Shown: in pieces, positions 9,309 to 16,840 of the stretch
How the letters are laid out: every line of letters begins with the position of its first letter
How positions within the stretch are numbered: the stretch's first letter is position 1
Origin: Geitlerinema sp. PCC 9228
Lineage (GTDB): Bacteria > Cyanobacteriota > Cyanobacteriia > Cyanobacteriales > PCC-9228
DNA length: 33,589 bases
NCBI RefSeq assembly: GCF_001870905.1
Contig: NZ_LNDC01000175.1
Location: 1 to 33,589 of the forward strand
Direction of reading: 5' to 3'
The notes under the pieces: model-generated
Databases searched by the model: none
Seen by the model: the letters and a program-made list of their open reading frames with translations, nothing else
What the model was told of the DNA's origin: nothing
Made by a program: the position numbers and the translations under genes

Positions 9309-9851
9309 ATGACCAACCAACCGCAAATTATCGAACTGGGCAATCCCATCCTACGAAAGACTGCCGAACCTATTAAAAATCTTGCCGAGCCCCAATTGCA
9401 AACCCTCATTGACTACCTCTTGGCTGCCGCAGAAACTCATAATGGTGTGGGTATTGCTGCGCCCCAAGTAGGTGTTTCCAAACGTTTGTTGTTGGTGGCC
9501 TCGCGCCCAACGTTACGCTATCCCAATGCTCCTTACATGCCTCCCACGCCTATGCTGAACCCACGCATTATCGCTCACTCCAACGAAACGGCAAAAGATT
9601 GGGAGGGGTGTTTGAGTGTTCCTGGTATTCGCGGTTTGGTGTCTCGCCATCGGGAAGTTGAAGTGGAGTACATCACCCGCAACGGCAAAACCAAGCGTCA
9701 GATATTTACCGATTTTGTGGCGCGGATTTTCCAACATGAGTACGACCACTTGGAAGGGAAGGTTTTCCTCGATCGGGTGGAAAGCAGTCTCGATTTAATG
9801 ACAGAAAACGAATATCAAAAACAAGTTATCAGTAGCTTACCAACTCGCTAA
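9309..9851 (+). CDS. def: Peptide deformylase
   Basis: This Fe/Zn metalloenzyme removes the N-formyl group from nascent proteins. All three family motifs are present in order: GVGIAAPQVG (motif 1), WEGCLSVPG with metal ligand Cys101 (motif 2), and FQHEYDHLEG with His143, catalytic Glu144 and His147 (motif 3). The 180-residue length is normal. The start is well supported by AGGAGG 7 bp upstream of ATG. It lies convergent to the peroxiredoxin gene, with a strong hairpin between them. Confidence 0.96.
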   Translation: MTNQPQIIELGNPILRKTAEPIKNLAEPQLQTLIDYLLAAAETHNGVGIAAPQVGVSKRLLLVASRPTLRYPNAPYMPPTPMLNPRIIAHSNETAKDWEGCLSVPGIRGLVSRHREVEVEYITRNGKTKRQIFTDFVARIFQHEYDHLEGKVFLDRVESSLDLMTENEYQKQVISSLPTR

Positions 9852-9904
9852 AGGTGGAAACATATCATATTTTATGTTTTTTGTCAACCCTCCTAGATAG
9901 CCGG

Positions 9905-9933
9905 TAGTAGGGTGGGCATTGCCCACCCTACTA
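9905..9933. terminator. Perfect 13-bp hairpin between def and peroxiredoxin
   Basis: TAGTAGGGTGGGC (9905-9917) and GCCCACCCTACTA (9921-9933) are perfect inverted complements around a three-base loop. The position between convergent genes and a short T-run downstream (CTTTT) fit a bidirectional terminator. The GTAGGGTGGGC core is also a common dispersed motif in cyanobacterial genomes. Confidence 0.6.
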
Positions 9934-9966
9934 GACTTTTGACGCATTTAGCAGTATTTTCAGCTA

Positions 9967-10566
9967 CTAGCCCAGGGCAGCAAAGTATTCTTTGGATTCG
10001 ACGGGATCGGGTTTCATAGTTTTTTCACCAGGTTTCCAGCCAGCGGGGCAGACTTCATCGGGATTGGCTTGTACGTATTGGATAGCTTGTAGGGTCCGCA
10101 GCACTTCATCTACGTTGCGACCGAAGGCGAGGTTGTTGACGGTGGCGTGTTGGATGACGCCGTCTTTGTCGATGATGAACAAGCCACGCAGGGCAATGCC
10201 GGCTTCTGGATCGAGAACGTTGTAGCTGGCGCTAATTTCTTTTTTGATGTCGGAGATGAGAGGGTAGTTGAGGTCGCCGACACCACCGGATTTGCGGTCT
10301 TTTTGAATCCAGGCTAGGTGAGAAAATTCGCTGTCAACGGAGGCACCGAGAACTTCCGTGTTCAGCTGTTTGAATTCTTCGTAGCGATCGCTAAATGCGG
10401 TAATTTCGGTGGGGCAAACAAAGGTAAAATCTAGAGGATAGAAGAACAAGACAACATATTTGCCACGATAGTCAGACAGTTTGATGGTTTTGAACTCTTG
10501 GTCGACCACTGCAGTCGCGGAGAAATCAGGAGCTTGTTGGCCTACCCGAATGCAGTCTTGTGTCAT
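9967..10566 (-). CDS. Typical 2-Cys peroxiredoxin
   Basis: This thiol peroxidase reduces H2O2 and organic peroxides using thioredoxin. The 199-residue protein has the AhpC/TSA fold signature. The peroxidatic Cys51 lies in [12 protein letters not shown] and the resolving Cys173 in DEVCPAGW near the C-terminus; both are needed for the typical 2-Cys mechanism. AAGGAG lies about 9 bp upstream of the ATG. The C-terminal YF in the last residues is the feature linked in other family members to sensitivity to over-oxidation. A copy of the dispersed IS-end-like repeat lies just upstream, from 10629. Confidence 0.95.
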   Translation of the reverse strand: MTQDCIRVGQQAPDFSATAVVDQEFKTIKLSDYRGKYVVLFFYPLDFTFVCPTEITAFSDRYEEFKQLNTEVLGASVDSEFSHLAWIQKDRKSGGVGDLNYPLISDIKKEISASYNVLDPEAGIALRGLFIIDKDGVIQHATVNNLAFGRNVDEVLRTLQAIQYVQANPDEVCPAGWKPGEKTMKPDPVESKEYFAALG

Positions 10567-10628
10567 GGTTTCTCTCCTTAACCGTAATCGTTCTGAATTT
10601 ACACGATCGACTGGCTGTATTTTACACT

Positions 10629-10745
10629 CTCACAAATTCTATTCGTGAGATTCTCGCTTCGTTGGGTGTGCCGAGATGGATTCGCGAAAAGAGCTAGCCC
10701 CTCCCCGGCGATAGAGACCCTCGGCGAGCGTCTTTCCGCCCTGCT
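10629..10745 (-). repeat. Dispersed IS-right-end-like repeat, copy A
   Basis: Read on the minus strand it carries GGCGGAAA, GCTCGCCGAGGG, GCCGGGGA, GCTAGCTC and GCGAATCCATCTCGG. It ends in a CTCACGAAT/ATTTGTGAG hairpin. The same block order occurs at 18377-18530 (minus) and 30256-30440 (plus). The 30256 and 33521 copies tie it to the sequence just after the tnpB frame, so I infer it is a solo right end (or guide-RNA scaffold) of an IS605/IS607-type element. No transposase remains here. Confidence 0.6.
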
Positions 10746-10855
10746 CGGACGTACTTGTAAATATCTGCTTCAAGAGCTAATATTTACGAACTGTTAAGAA
10801 TATATCATACTCATTATGAGTTTGAGTAGAAAAAACCAAGATTGGGTATCGTTGC

Positions 10856-11980
10856 CTACTGCTGCAAACGTTCGATATTGTTCAATGCGGTTTCGTACAG
10901 TTGGGTATTGCCCTGCCGCCAGGCCAAATCCGCTGCTTGACGAAAATCCGCGATCGCTCCTTCTGCATTACCAGAGTTAGCCCGCACCAATCCCCGATTG
11001 TAGTAGACCACCGGGTCGTTGGGATCGAGCTGGATAGCTTGTTGGTAGTCCTTCATGGCTTGTTGGTACTCCTGTATTTGTGCCAAGGCCGCTCCCCGAT
11101 TTACATAAGCTCTGGTCATTTTAGAATCAATTTGGATGGCACGGCTGTAGTCGTCAATCGCCTGTTGAAAATTATCCAAACGAGCGTGTACCACGCCGCG
11201 ATTGTTGTAAGCCCTCGCAGAGTTGGGTTGTAGTTCTAACGCTCGGTCGTAATCTTGCAATGCCCCTTGCAAATCTCCCATTTCCGAACGTACCAAACCG
11301 CGATTGTTGTAAGCCCTTGCATAGTTGGCGTCGATTTGAATGGCTTGGCTGTAATCTTCTAAAGCTTCTCGGTTTTTTCCCAAACGGCGGTGGATCGTCC
11401 CCCGATTGACGTAGGTAACTGCATGTTTGGGATCGCGTTGCAGAACTTGGTTGTAGTCAGCGAGGGCTTGGTCGTATTCGCTACTGGTGGCGTAGGCAAT
11501 GCCGCGATGGTAGTAGGCACGAATGCTGTCTGGGTTTTTCTCTAACACTTGGCTAAAATTCGCGATCGCTTTTTGGGGGTCTCCCAAGCGGAAATAGGCG
11601 ATTCCCCGATACAAGTAAGCCTCGATAAGGGTTTCATCCTTTTGAATAGCTTCGGTCAAACGCGCGATCGCTTCTCGGTAGTTGCCGGCTTCGCTGAGTT
11701 TTTTGCCTTTGTCTAAGAACTCCTGGGCAGTTGGGGCATCCTCAGTGGATACATTTTCTGAATTTTCTGAATTTTCTGAGGTTTCCGTATTTTGTGCAAC
11801 GATCGGTGGCGAAAGGTTTGCCCTAGCGGTGGCTAGATGGGGCAAAAAAGCGATCGCGGCTGCCATCCCCAATATCTGATAAAATTGTCTGGTACGTCGT
11901 TTCTGTTGGTTTTGCGTTGGTATCCCTGATGGTCTCATTGTGTTTCTTTTCATCCTTTCCGTGTCTAACATCTGATGCAT
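10856..11980 (-). CDS. Exported TPR-repeat protein
   Basis: The protein has an N-terminal basic stretch and hydrophobic helix (QILGMAAAIAFLPHLATARA) that looks like a signal peptide. A short acidic Thr/Ser/Glu/Asn tract containing three SEN units follows, then about eight consecutive 34-residue TPR units (YxNRG and A..DY..A consensus), ending with LNNIERLQQ. TPR arrays are protein-binding scaffolds; the partner is unknown. The open frame extends up to 12127, but I choose ATG 11980 because AAGGGGG lies about 10 bp upstream of it. Internal ATGs at 11971, 11953 and 11938 remain possible. The role (envelope scaffold) is inferred from the signal and repeats only. Confidence 0.85.
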   Translation of the reverse strand: MHQMLDTERMKRNTMRPSGIPTQNQQKRRTRQFYQILGMAAAIAFLPHLATARANLSPPIVAQNTETSENSENSENVSTEDAPTAQEFLDKGKKLSEAGNYREAIARLTEAIQKDETLIEAYLYRGIAYFRLGDPQKAIANFSQVLEKNPDSIRAYYHRGIAYATSSEYDQALADYNQVLQRDPKHAVTYVNRGTIHRRLGKNREALEDYSQAIQIDANYARAYNNRGLVRSEMGDLQGALQDYDRALELQPNSARAYNNRGVVHARLDNFQQAIDDYSRAIQIDSKMTRAYVNRGAALAQIQEYQQAMKDYQQAIQLDPNDPVVYYNRGLVRANSGNAEGAIADFRQAADLAWRQGNTQLYETALNNIERLQQ

Positions 11981-12461
11981 TCTTAGCAATCCCCCTTGCG
12001 GTTTTGGCATCGAATTGAAAACGAGCCAGCCATAAAATCTGCTACTTCCTCTACGTAACGGGACTTTTCTGGATTTTCTATGCAGTTTTTCTAGAAAATA
12101 AAGCTTCTTCAAGCAGGAGGGAGACAAGCAAATCCCGCTATCCCTGCAACTGCTTTCTATGAAAAATAGAAAAGAATCAATCGAACTCGATTTATCAATA
12201 CGGTCCTATACATCCAGTATAGATGAATGCGATCGCTATTATGTTTCCCAATTTAAAAAAATGTTAACGATTGTATCCAAATCAAATTTTAGAAATCAAA
12301 CCAATAGACCGAAGTAGTATCTTTTTCTTATCCCAGCAATTGTATGTTTCAAACCAGAAAAACCGCCCAAAATGTAGGGGGGGGGAGAATTGATACCAAA
12401 TCCGTACTGGTAAAACCCGAAAAATCCCCAGGCTAAGGCGAAAACTACAAGAAGTTTTCCC
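11981..12461. other. Upstream region of the TPR gene
   Basis: This gap holds the leader of the TPR gene. A TATACT hexamer on the minus strand (12216-12221) is a weak -10 candidate. AT-rich sequence follows from about 12240. No reading frame here has a ribosome binding site or a recognisable domain. The frame that runs on into the 9-bp repeats is an artefact of their periodicity. Confidence 0.4.
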
Positions 12462-12568
12462 CTCCACCCACTCCACCCACTCCACCCACTCCACCCACTC
12501 CTCCCCCTCCACCCACTCCTCCCCCTCCTCCCACTCCTCCCCCTCCTCCCACTCCTCCCACTCCTCTA
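12462..12568. repeat. Minisatellite of 9-bp unit, tract 1
   Basis: Eleven uninterrupted 9-bp units of consensus CTCC(A/T)CCC(A/C) occupy 12462-12560, followed by a broken twelfth. The first four are identical CTCCACCCA; later ones alternate CTCCTCCCC and CTCCTCCCA. The strand is almost purely pyrimidine with A at fixed positions. It starts 9 bp beyond the cutA stop codon, on the downstream side of that gene. A second tract with the same unit is at 15437-15499. Confidence 0.9.
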
Positions 12569-12576
12569 TTTCTAAA

Positions 12577-12939
12577 TCAATTTACTACATCAGATTTAGT
12601 ATGACCCACCGGCGTTGGCACTTGTTCGCCAATCCACTGCAAATAAGCAGGCAATCCCTTCGTAACCGGCAAAGCAATAATTTCCGGCACATCGTAAGAA
12701 TGCAACTCGCGAATCTTCGCCTCCAACGCCTGATATGCATTCAAATCGGTTTTGATAACCAACTGCCATTCATCCTCAGAATTCACCTCCCCCTGCCAGG
12801 TATAAACCGAGTGGATGGCAAACATACCAATACAAGCCGCCAGTTTCGCAGCAACCAACCCCTTCGCAATATAGTCGGCTTCATCGCGGGAACCGGCAGT
12901 AACCAATACAACACCGTATTGTGGCTGTTCGGAACTCAT
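12577..12939 (-). CDS. cutA: CutA1-family protein
   Basis: The 120-residue product has the conserved CutA1 pattern: an N-terminal beta strand VVLVTAGSRDEA, then KLAACIGMF, the signature SVYTWQGE, DEWQLVIKT, and the C-terminal HSYDVPEIIALPVTKG with final aromatic residues. CutA proteins form PII-like trimers and were first linked to divalent-cation tolerance; their real role in cyanobacteria is unsettled. AGAGGT precedes the ATG. The minisatellite lies directly downstream. Confidence 0.93.
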   Translation of the reverse strand: MSSEQPQYGVVLVTAGSRDEADYIAKGLVAAKLAACIGMFAIHSVYTWQGEVNSEDEWQLVIKTDLNAYQALEAKIRELHSYDVPEIIALPVTKGLPAYLQWIGEQVPTPVGHTKSDVVN

Positions 12940-13176
12940 ATTGTACCTCTGCTAGAAACGACAACTTCTCCGTTTATTGTTTCCCAAACGAGAAACCTAT
13001 GACAAGCCGGGGCAAATCGCCAATTCCCCGCATCGAAAATTCCCCATCCGTAGGAGAATCTGGCATGGTTGTCCAAATTATCGGGCAATATGTGGCGAAA
13101 GTAACACGAACGAAAAGCTAAAAATGTAACAATTGAAAAGGTTTTTAGGATTTCTTAAGACTATTTGTAACCCGAT

Positions 13177-13938
13177 ATGGATATTCTCACGCTATTTGGG
13201 ATTGGTTTTGTTGCCTGGCTGTTCAGTACCTTGGCTGGTGGCGGTAGCCCCTTAATTTTAATCCCCATTATTAACTTTTCTTTAGGGGCATCGGCCGTTG
13301 CCCCCACCATCACCGTCGGCATGTTGTTCGGCAATTTGCAGCGGGTTCTCTGGTTTTGGCGGTCCATCGATTGGTCGCTCACCAGTTGGTATTTACCAGG
13401 CGCGATCGCAGGAGCTGTCTTAGGTTCTTACACCTTAACGCAGTTGAACCTGGAATGGCTGCAAATCCTGATGGGGATATTTCTGTTAGTTATGGTCGTG
13501 GCTTTGGTCTGGCGGCAGCAGTTACAAAATCCCACCCCCACCCAACCCTGGCAGTTTTTGCCCTTGGGATTTTTGTATGCCTTTGTTTCCGGGTTAATTG
13601 GCAGCAGTGGTCCGGTTATGAACGGATTTTACCTTAATTACGGCTTGACCAAAGAAACCATGATTGCCACCAAATCTACCCACGTTCTGGTGGTGCACAT
13701 CGCCAAAATTCTTGCTTACGTATCCCTGGGAACGCTGACACCGTTGCATTGGGGATATGGTATCATTATTGGTTTGTCGGCCATTCCCGCCAATTGGATC
13801 GGTCAGTATATCTTCCAAAAAATGAACGATCGCCAGTTTCGCCAGTTAGTATTGGCAACCATGGCTGTGAGTGGCGTGGTTATGCTGTGGCAGGAACGAG
13901 ATGTCTTTTGGGGCATGACTTTGTGGCTGGCATTCTAA
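13177..13938 (+). CDS. TauE/SafE-family membrane permease
   Basis: This 253-residue protein has about eight hydrophobic segments in two homologous halves, each starting with a glycine-rich loop: STLAGGGSPLILIP near residue 20 and SGLIGSSGPVMN near residue 140. This is the TauE/SafE (DUF81) pattern. Members export or import small anions such as sulfite, sulfoacetate or sulfonates; the substrate here cannot be told. The ATG lacks a clear Shine-Dalgarno. Its TAA stop overlaps the stop codon of the convergent glycosyltransferase gene by three bases. Confidence 0.85.
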   Translation: MDILTLFGIGFVAWLFSTLAGGGSPLILIPIINFSLGASAVAPTITVGMLFGNLQRVLWFWRSIDWSLTSWYLPGAIAGAVLGSYTLTQLNLEWLQILMGIFLLVMVVALVWRQQLQNPTPTQPWQFLPLGFLYAFVSGLIGSSGPVMNGFYLNYGLTKETMIATKSTHVLVVHIAKILAYVSLGTLTPLHWGYGIIIGLSAIPANWIGQYIFQKMNDRQFRQLVLATMAVSGVVMLWQERDVFWGMTLWLAF

Positions 13939-15248
13939 CGTTTGCGATACCAATGGGCTAACTTCGTTGGTGAGATGCCCAAGAAATAGCCCAAAATCAT
14001 CACTTGGTTGATGGCAGTGGTTCGCAAAACGCCCAAACGCTGCCATCGACGGGCAGAAGTACGCACGGATTCCGGTACAATGTAAGCTTTGCCAAGTTTT
14101 CGCAAGCGGCGTACAAACACAAAATCTTCCATAATGGGGAGTTCTTCGGGAAATCCCCCCAAATCTTGAAAACGATCGCTTTTGAAAAATAATGCTTGGT
14201 CGCCATAGGGAAGTTGTAACCAATGCGATCGCCATTTTACTCCCCATTCCACCCATCGCAGTTGGGGAAAACCCGTTTGGCGGGTTCTGTCAGATTCTTC
14301 CCAGCCAATGGCTAACTCAAATGCCCCCACAGCAAAATTGGGTTTGCGAACGGTACGGCGTATCCAGCGGTCGTATCCCGGCGGCAGGAGGGTATCCGCA
14401 TGTAAAAACAGTAAAATATCGCCGGTGGCTGCCCTTGCCCCTGCATTCATTTGTTTGGCTTTGCCGCGATCGCTTTTTATTACCCGTACGCCCAAATCCT
14501 CTGCTTTCGCCACGCTGCCATCTTCGCTGCCGCTATCCACCACCAGGATTTCCACATTTTCTCCGGTTTGGGCGTTGGCAAGGGTGGCAGTAATGGTATC
14601 CGCTTCGTTCAGCATGGGAATAATAACGGAAATTTTCTCTTGGGTGAGGGCATCTTCCCACAGATGTAAATCTTCCGGACGGTCTATGTCTCCTTTTGGG
14701 GAAAGTAAGTGGTAGGATAAATTGAAATTGTCGGCAATGTCTAAGGTTTCCTGTCTGACAAACTCGCTGCCCCAAGTAATACCTTGGAATAGTTGCGGGT
14801 AAAACTGACGCAAGCCGATTAAATAGTAACCGCCATCCCAGGCTGGACCCAGAACCAAATCGGAATTTTGCAGATTTTCCCAAGTATGGATAATATCGCG
14901 ATCGCTTAAATGGGGGCAATCAATCCCCACCGTTACCACTCGTTGGTATCCTTCCCGAAACGCCGTTTGAAATGCCCTAGCCATGCGATCGCCCAAATCG
15001 CCATTTCCTTGAGGTCGATAAGAAAATTGGTTACCCAACCACCGCCGCATCTGCCGGAGACTGCCGCCAGCAAAGCGAATTTCAATATCGACAGGCAACT
15101 GGGAAGTAACGCGGGTTAGAATATCGACGGTTCGTTCGGTCATTTGGGTTTGCAAATCCGCCGCCCCAATTTCCCCCAATGTGGGAATCAGGCGGGTTTT
15201 GGTTTGACCAGGCAGGGGATAGCGGGTAAAAACAATTAGGCGATCCAT
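13935..15248 (-). CDS. Fused two-domain glycosyltransferase (TIGR04282 + TIGR04283 type)
   Basis: The first 205 residues resemble the DUF2064/TIGR04282 nucleotidyl- or glycosyltransferase-like family: RLIVFTRYPLPGQTKTRL, then GIDCPHLSDRDI and AWDGGYYLIGL. Residues about 210-437 are a GT2-fold domain of the TIGR04283 type: ISVIIPMLNEADTI, ILVVDSGSEDGS, FLHADTLLPPGYD and PYGDQALFF, with a VPESVRTSARRW tail. Both families carry an 'arsenosugar biosynthesis' label in common annotation, mostly from genome context. They are usually separate adjacent genes, so this is a fusion. I choose ATG 15248 (AGAAGG upstream; the protein starts as in relatives) rather than the open frame start at 15410. No arsenic genes are visible nearby. 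Confidence 0.85.
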   Translation of the reverse strand: MDRLIVFTRYPLPGQTKTRLIPTLGEIGAADLQTQMTERTVDILTRVTSQLPVDIEIRFAGGSLRQMRRWLGNQFSYRPQGNGDLGDRMARAFQTAFREGYQRVVTVGIDCPHLSDRDIIHTWENLQNSDLVLGPAWDGGYYLIGLRQFYPQLFQGITWGSEFVRQETLDIADNFNLSYHLLSPKGDIDRPEDLHLWEDALTQEKISVIIPMLNEADTITATLANAQTGENVEILVVDSGSEDGSVAKAEDLGVRVIKSDRGKAKQMNAGARAATGDILLFLHADTLLPPGYDRWIRRTVRKPNFAVGAFELAIGWEESDRTRQTGFPQLRWVEWGVKWRSHWLQLPYGDQALFFKSDRFQDLGGFPEELPIMEDFVFVRRLRKLGKAYIVPESVRTSARRWQRLGVLRTTAINQVMILGYFLGISPTKLAHWYRKR

Positions 15249-15436
15249 GAACCTTCTTGGCAGTTGTGTGTACGGGAAATCGACATCCTGGTTTCTATTA
15301 TTAAAGCAATTGCCCATGTCAGGGTGAAGAAAACGCGATCGCAGGGTTAAAAATCCATGAGATTTTCCCCAAAAAAACCTATTTGCAGCTAATTTAGCAG
15401 TTATCCCCAAATCTGGAAATATCTTTCAAAATTTCT

Positions 15437-15499
15437 CTCCACCCCCTCCACCCCCTCCTCCCACTCCACCCCCTCCTCCCACTCCTCCCCCTCCTCCCA
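15437..15499. repeat. Minisatellite of 9-bp unit, tract 2
   Basis: Seven tandem 9-bp units of CTCC(A/T)CCC(A/C) lie between the divergent glycosyltransferase and SGNH-hydrolase genes, 20 bp before the latter's ATG. The consensus is the same as at 12462-12568, about 3 kb away. Here the tract would lie in the promoter or leader of the hydrolase gene, so a change in copy number could alter its expression (inference). Confidence 0.9.
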
Positions 15500-15518
15500 C
15501 TAAAATGGGAAAGAAGCC

Positions 15519-16475
15519 ATGCTGGCACAATCCAAAATGTCTTTAAAACTCGCCCTCATCACGATAGCTATTTTGCTGGGAATCGCGATCGCAATGGAAC
15601 TGGGATTGCGGTTGTTGTTTGGATTTGGCAATCCGCCTTTGTATGTGGCAGATGAAGAGGTTGGCTATTTGCTAGCGCCGAATCAAAATTTGCGTCGTAT
15701 GGGCAATCGCATCCAAATTAATGAATATTCTATGCGCAATGGTGCGATCGCGGCGACGCCAGAGGCGGATACCTATCGCATTCTTATGGTTGGCGATTCG
15801 ATTCTCAATGGAAATTGGTGGACCAGTCAAAATAATACGCTAACGGAAGTTTTGCAGAGGCAGTTGCAGCCGGAGGTGTTTTCCCGGCAGCGGGTGGAGG
15901 TGTTGAACGCTTCGGCGAATTCTTGGGGTCCGCGCAATGAGGTGGCATATATCCGCAAATTTGGGACGTTTGATGCGCAAGTGGTGTTTTTGCTGCTGAA
16001 TACGGACGATTTGTTTGCCAAAGCGCCTTTTTCGGGGGTGGTGGGAAGCGATCGCAACTATCCCAACCAAAAGCCACCGTTGGCGATGGTGGAGGTGTGG
16101 CAGTTGTTGGTGTCGCCGCCGACTTCGGTTCTAATACCGGAGGAATCGGGCGATCGCGTGGGCAATAATTTAGAGGCGATGGAGGAGGCAAAAGCGATCG
16201 CGCAGCAAAACAACGCCGAGTTTTGGATAGCCATGACGCCTTTGCTGCGGGAAATCGGCGAACCAGGTCCGCGAGATTACGAACTACGCGCCAGGAAGCG
16301 TTTGCAGGAGTTTGCTGAGAAACACGAGATTCCCTACATCGATTTTTTACCGATTTTCAATGCTGCTAGTTCTCCAGAAGAATTGTACCGCGACCACATC
16401 CATTTAAGTCCTGCGGGGAATAAATTGGTGAGCGAGGTTTTGGCAAGGAAGCTACAGTCGGGTGGCGGCAGCTAG
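15519..16475 (+). CDS. Membrane-anchored SGNH/GDSL-type hydrolase
   Basis: An N-terminal helix (about 9-35) would anchor the protein in the membrane. The SGNH domain follows: block I VGDSILNG with nucleophile Ser94, an Asn-containing block III region LNASANSWGP, and block V RDHIHLSPAGN with Asp292 and His295. These are esterase or acyltransferase-like hydrolases acting on acylated sugars, lipids or cell-wall polymers; the substrate is unknown. The length is 318 residues. The ATG has only a weak purine-rich site (GGAAAGAAG). An in-frame ATG at residue 7 is possible. Confidence 0.8.
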   Translation: MLAQSKMSLKLALITIAILLGIAIAMELGLRLLFGFGNPPLYVADEEVGYLLAPNQNLRRMGNRIQINEYSMRNGAIAATPEADTYRILMVGDSILNGNWWTSQNNTLTEVLQRQLQPEVFSRQRVEVLNASANSWGPRNEVAYIRKFGTFDAQVVFLLLNTDDLFAKAPFSGVVGSDRNYPNQKPPLAMVEVWQLLVSPPTSVLIPEESGDRVGNNLEAMEEAKAIAQQNNAEFWIAMTPLLREIGEPGPRDYELRARKRLQEFAEKHEIPYIDFLPIFNAASSPEELYRDHIHLSPAGNKLVSEVLARKLQSGGGS

Positions 16476-16840
16476 GCTATTGGCGATCGGTCAAGTATTG
16501 CGTTTTGTTAAGAAACTTGTAGCAAACCTGGGAGGCGATGGAGGTTGCCATCCAGGTGGGGGTTGGTGTGGAGCGATGTAACGAAATGTAAATTTGTACC
16601 AACAGTCCGACGCGAAGAGCAAGGGAGAGATAGAAAGAGCAGGCAAGAGCAAGGCGGAGATGGCAGGGATTTTCTTCCTTGACTTCTGCAGAAAATTAGA
16701 CTATATTATTTCTAACGCTGGATATTCCAAGTTTTGTCTGGCGGACTGGTATCTTGTAAATTTTTGCAAAGGACTACCTACGTGGTCTGGCGCAACTGGA
16801 CCTTGAAAACCAAATACAGAGCGCGTTTCCTAGGGGTAGG
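16476..16840 (+). other. CRISPR leader region
   Basis: This gene-free stretch lies immediately upstream of the first repeat. It includes a purine-rich segment with repeated AGAGCAAGG-like words (16615-16660), then AT-rich DNA with a promoter. The 70-codon frame at 16594-16806 has no ribosome binding site and no recognisable domain, so I treat the region as non-coding leader. Confidence 0.6.
16679..16707 (+). promoter_or_regulatory. Candidate sigma70-type promoter of the CRISPR array
   Basis: TTGACT (16679-16684) and TATATT (16702-16707) are separated by exactly 17 bp, close to a consensus promoter. It points into the array about 135 bp before the first repeat, which supports plus-strand transcription of the pre-crRNA. 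Confidence 0.6.

Noticed and set aside
12282-12512. Frame with WVEWVEWVE repeats
   Set aside because: Produced by the 9-bp minisatellite, whose unit length keeps frame. It extends into AT-rich non-coding DNA.
16594-16806. 70-codon frame before the CRISPR array
   Set aside because: No ribosome binding site, no domain, and overlaps the CRISPR promoter.
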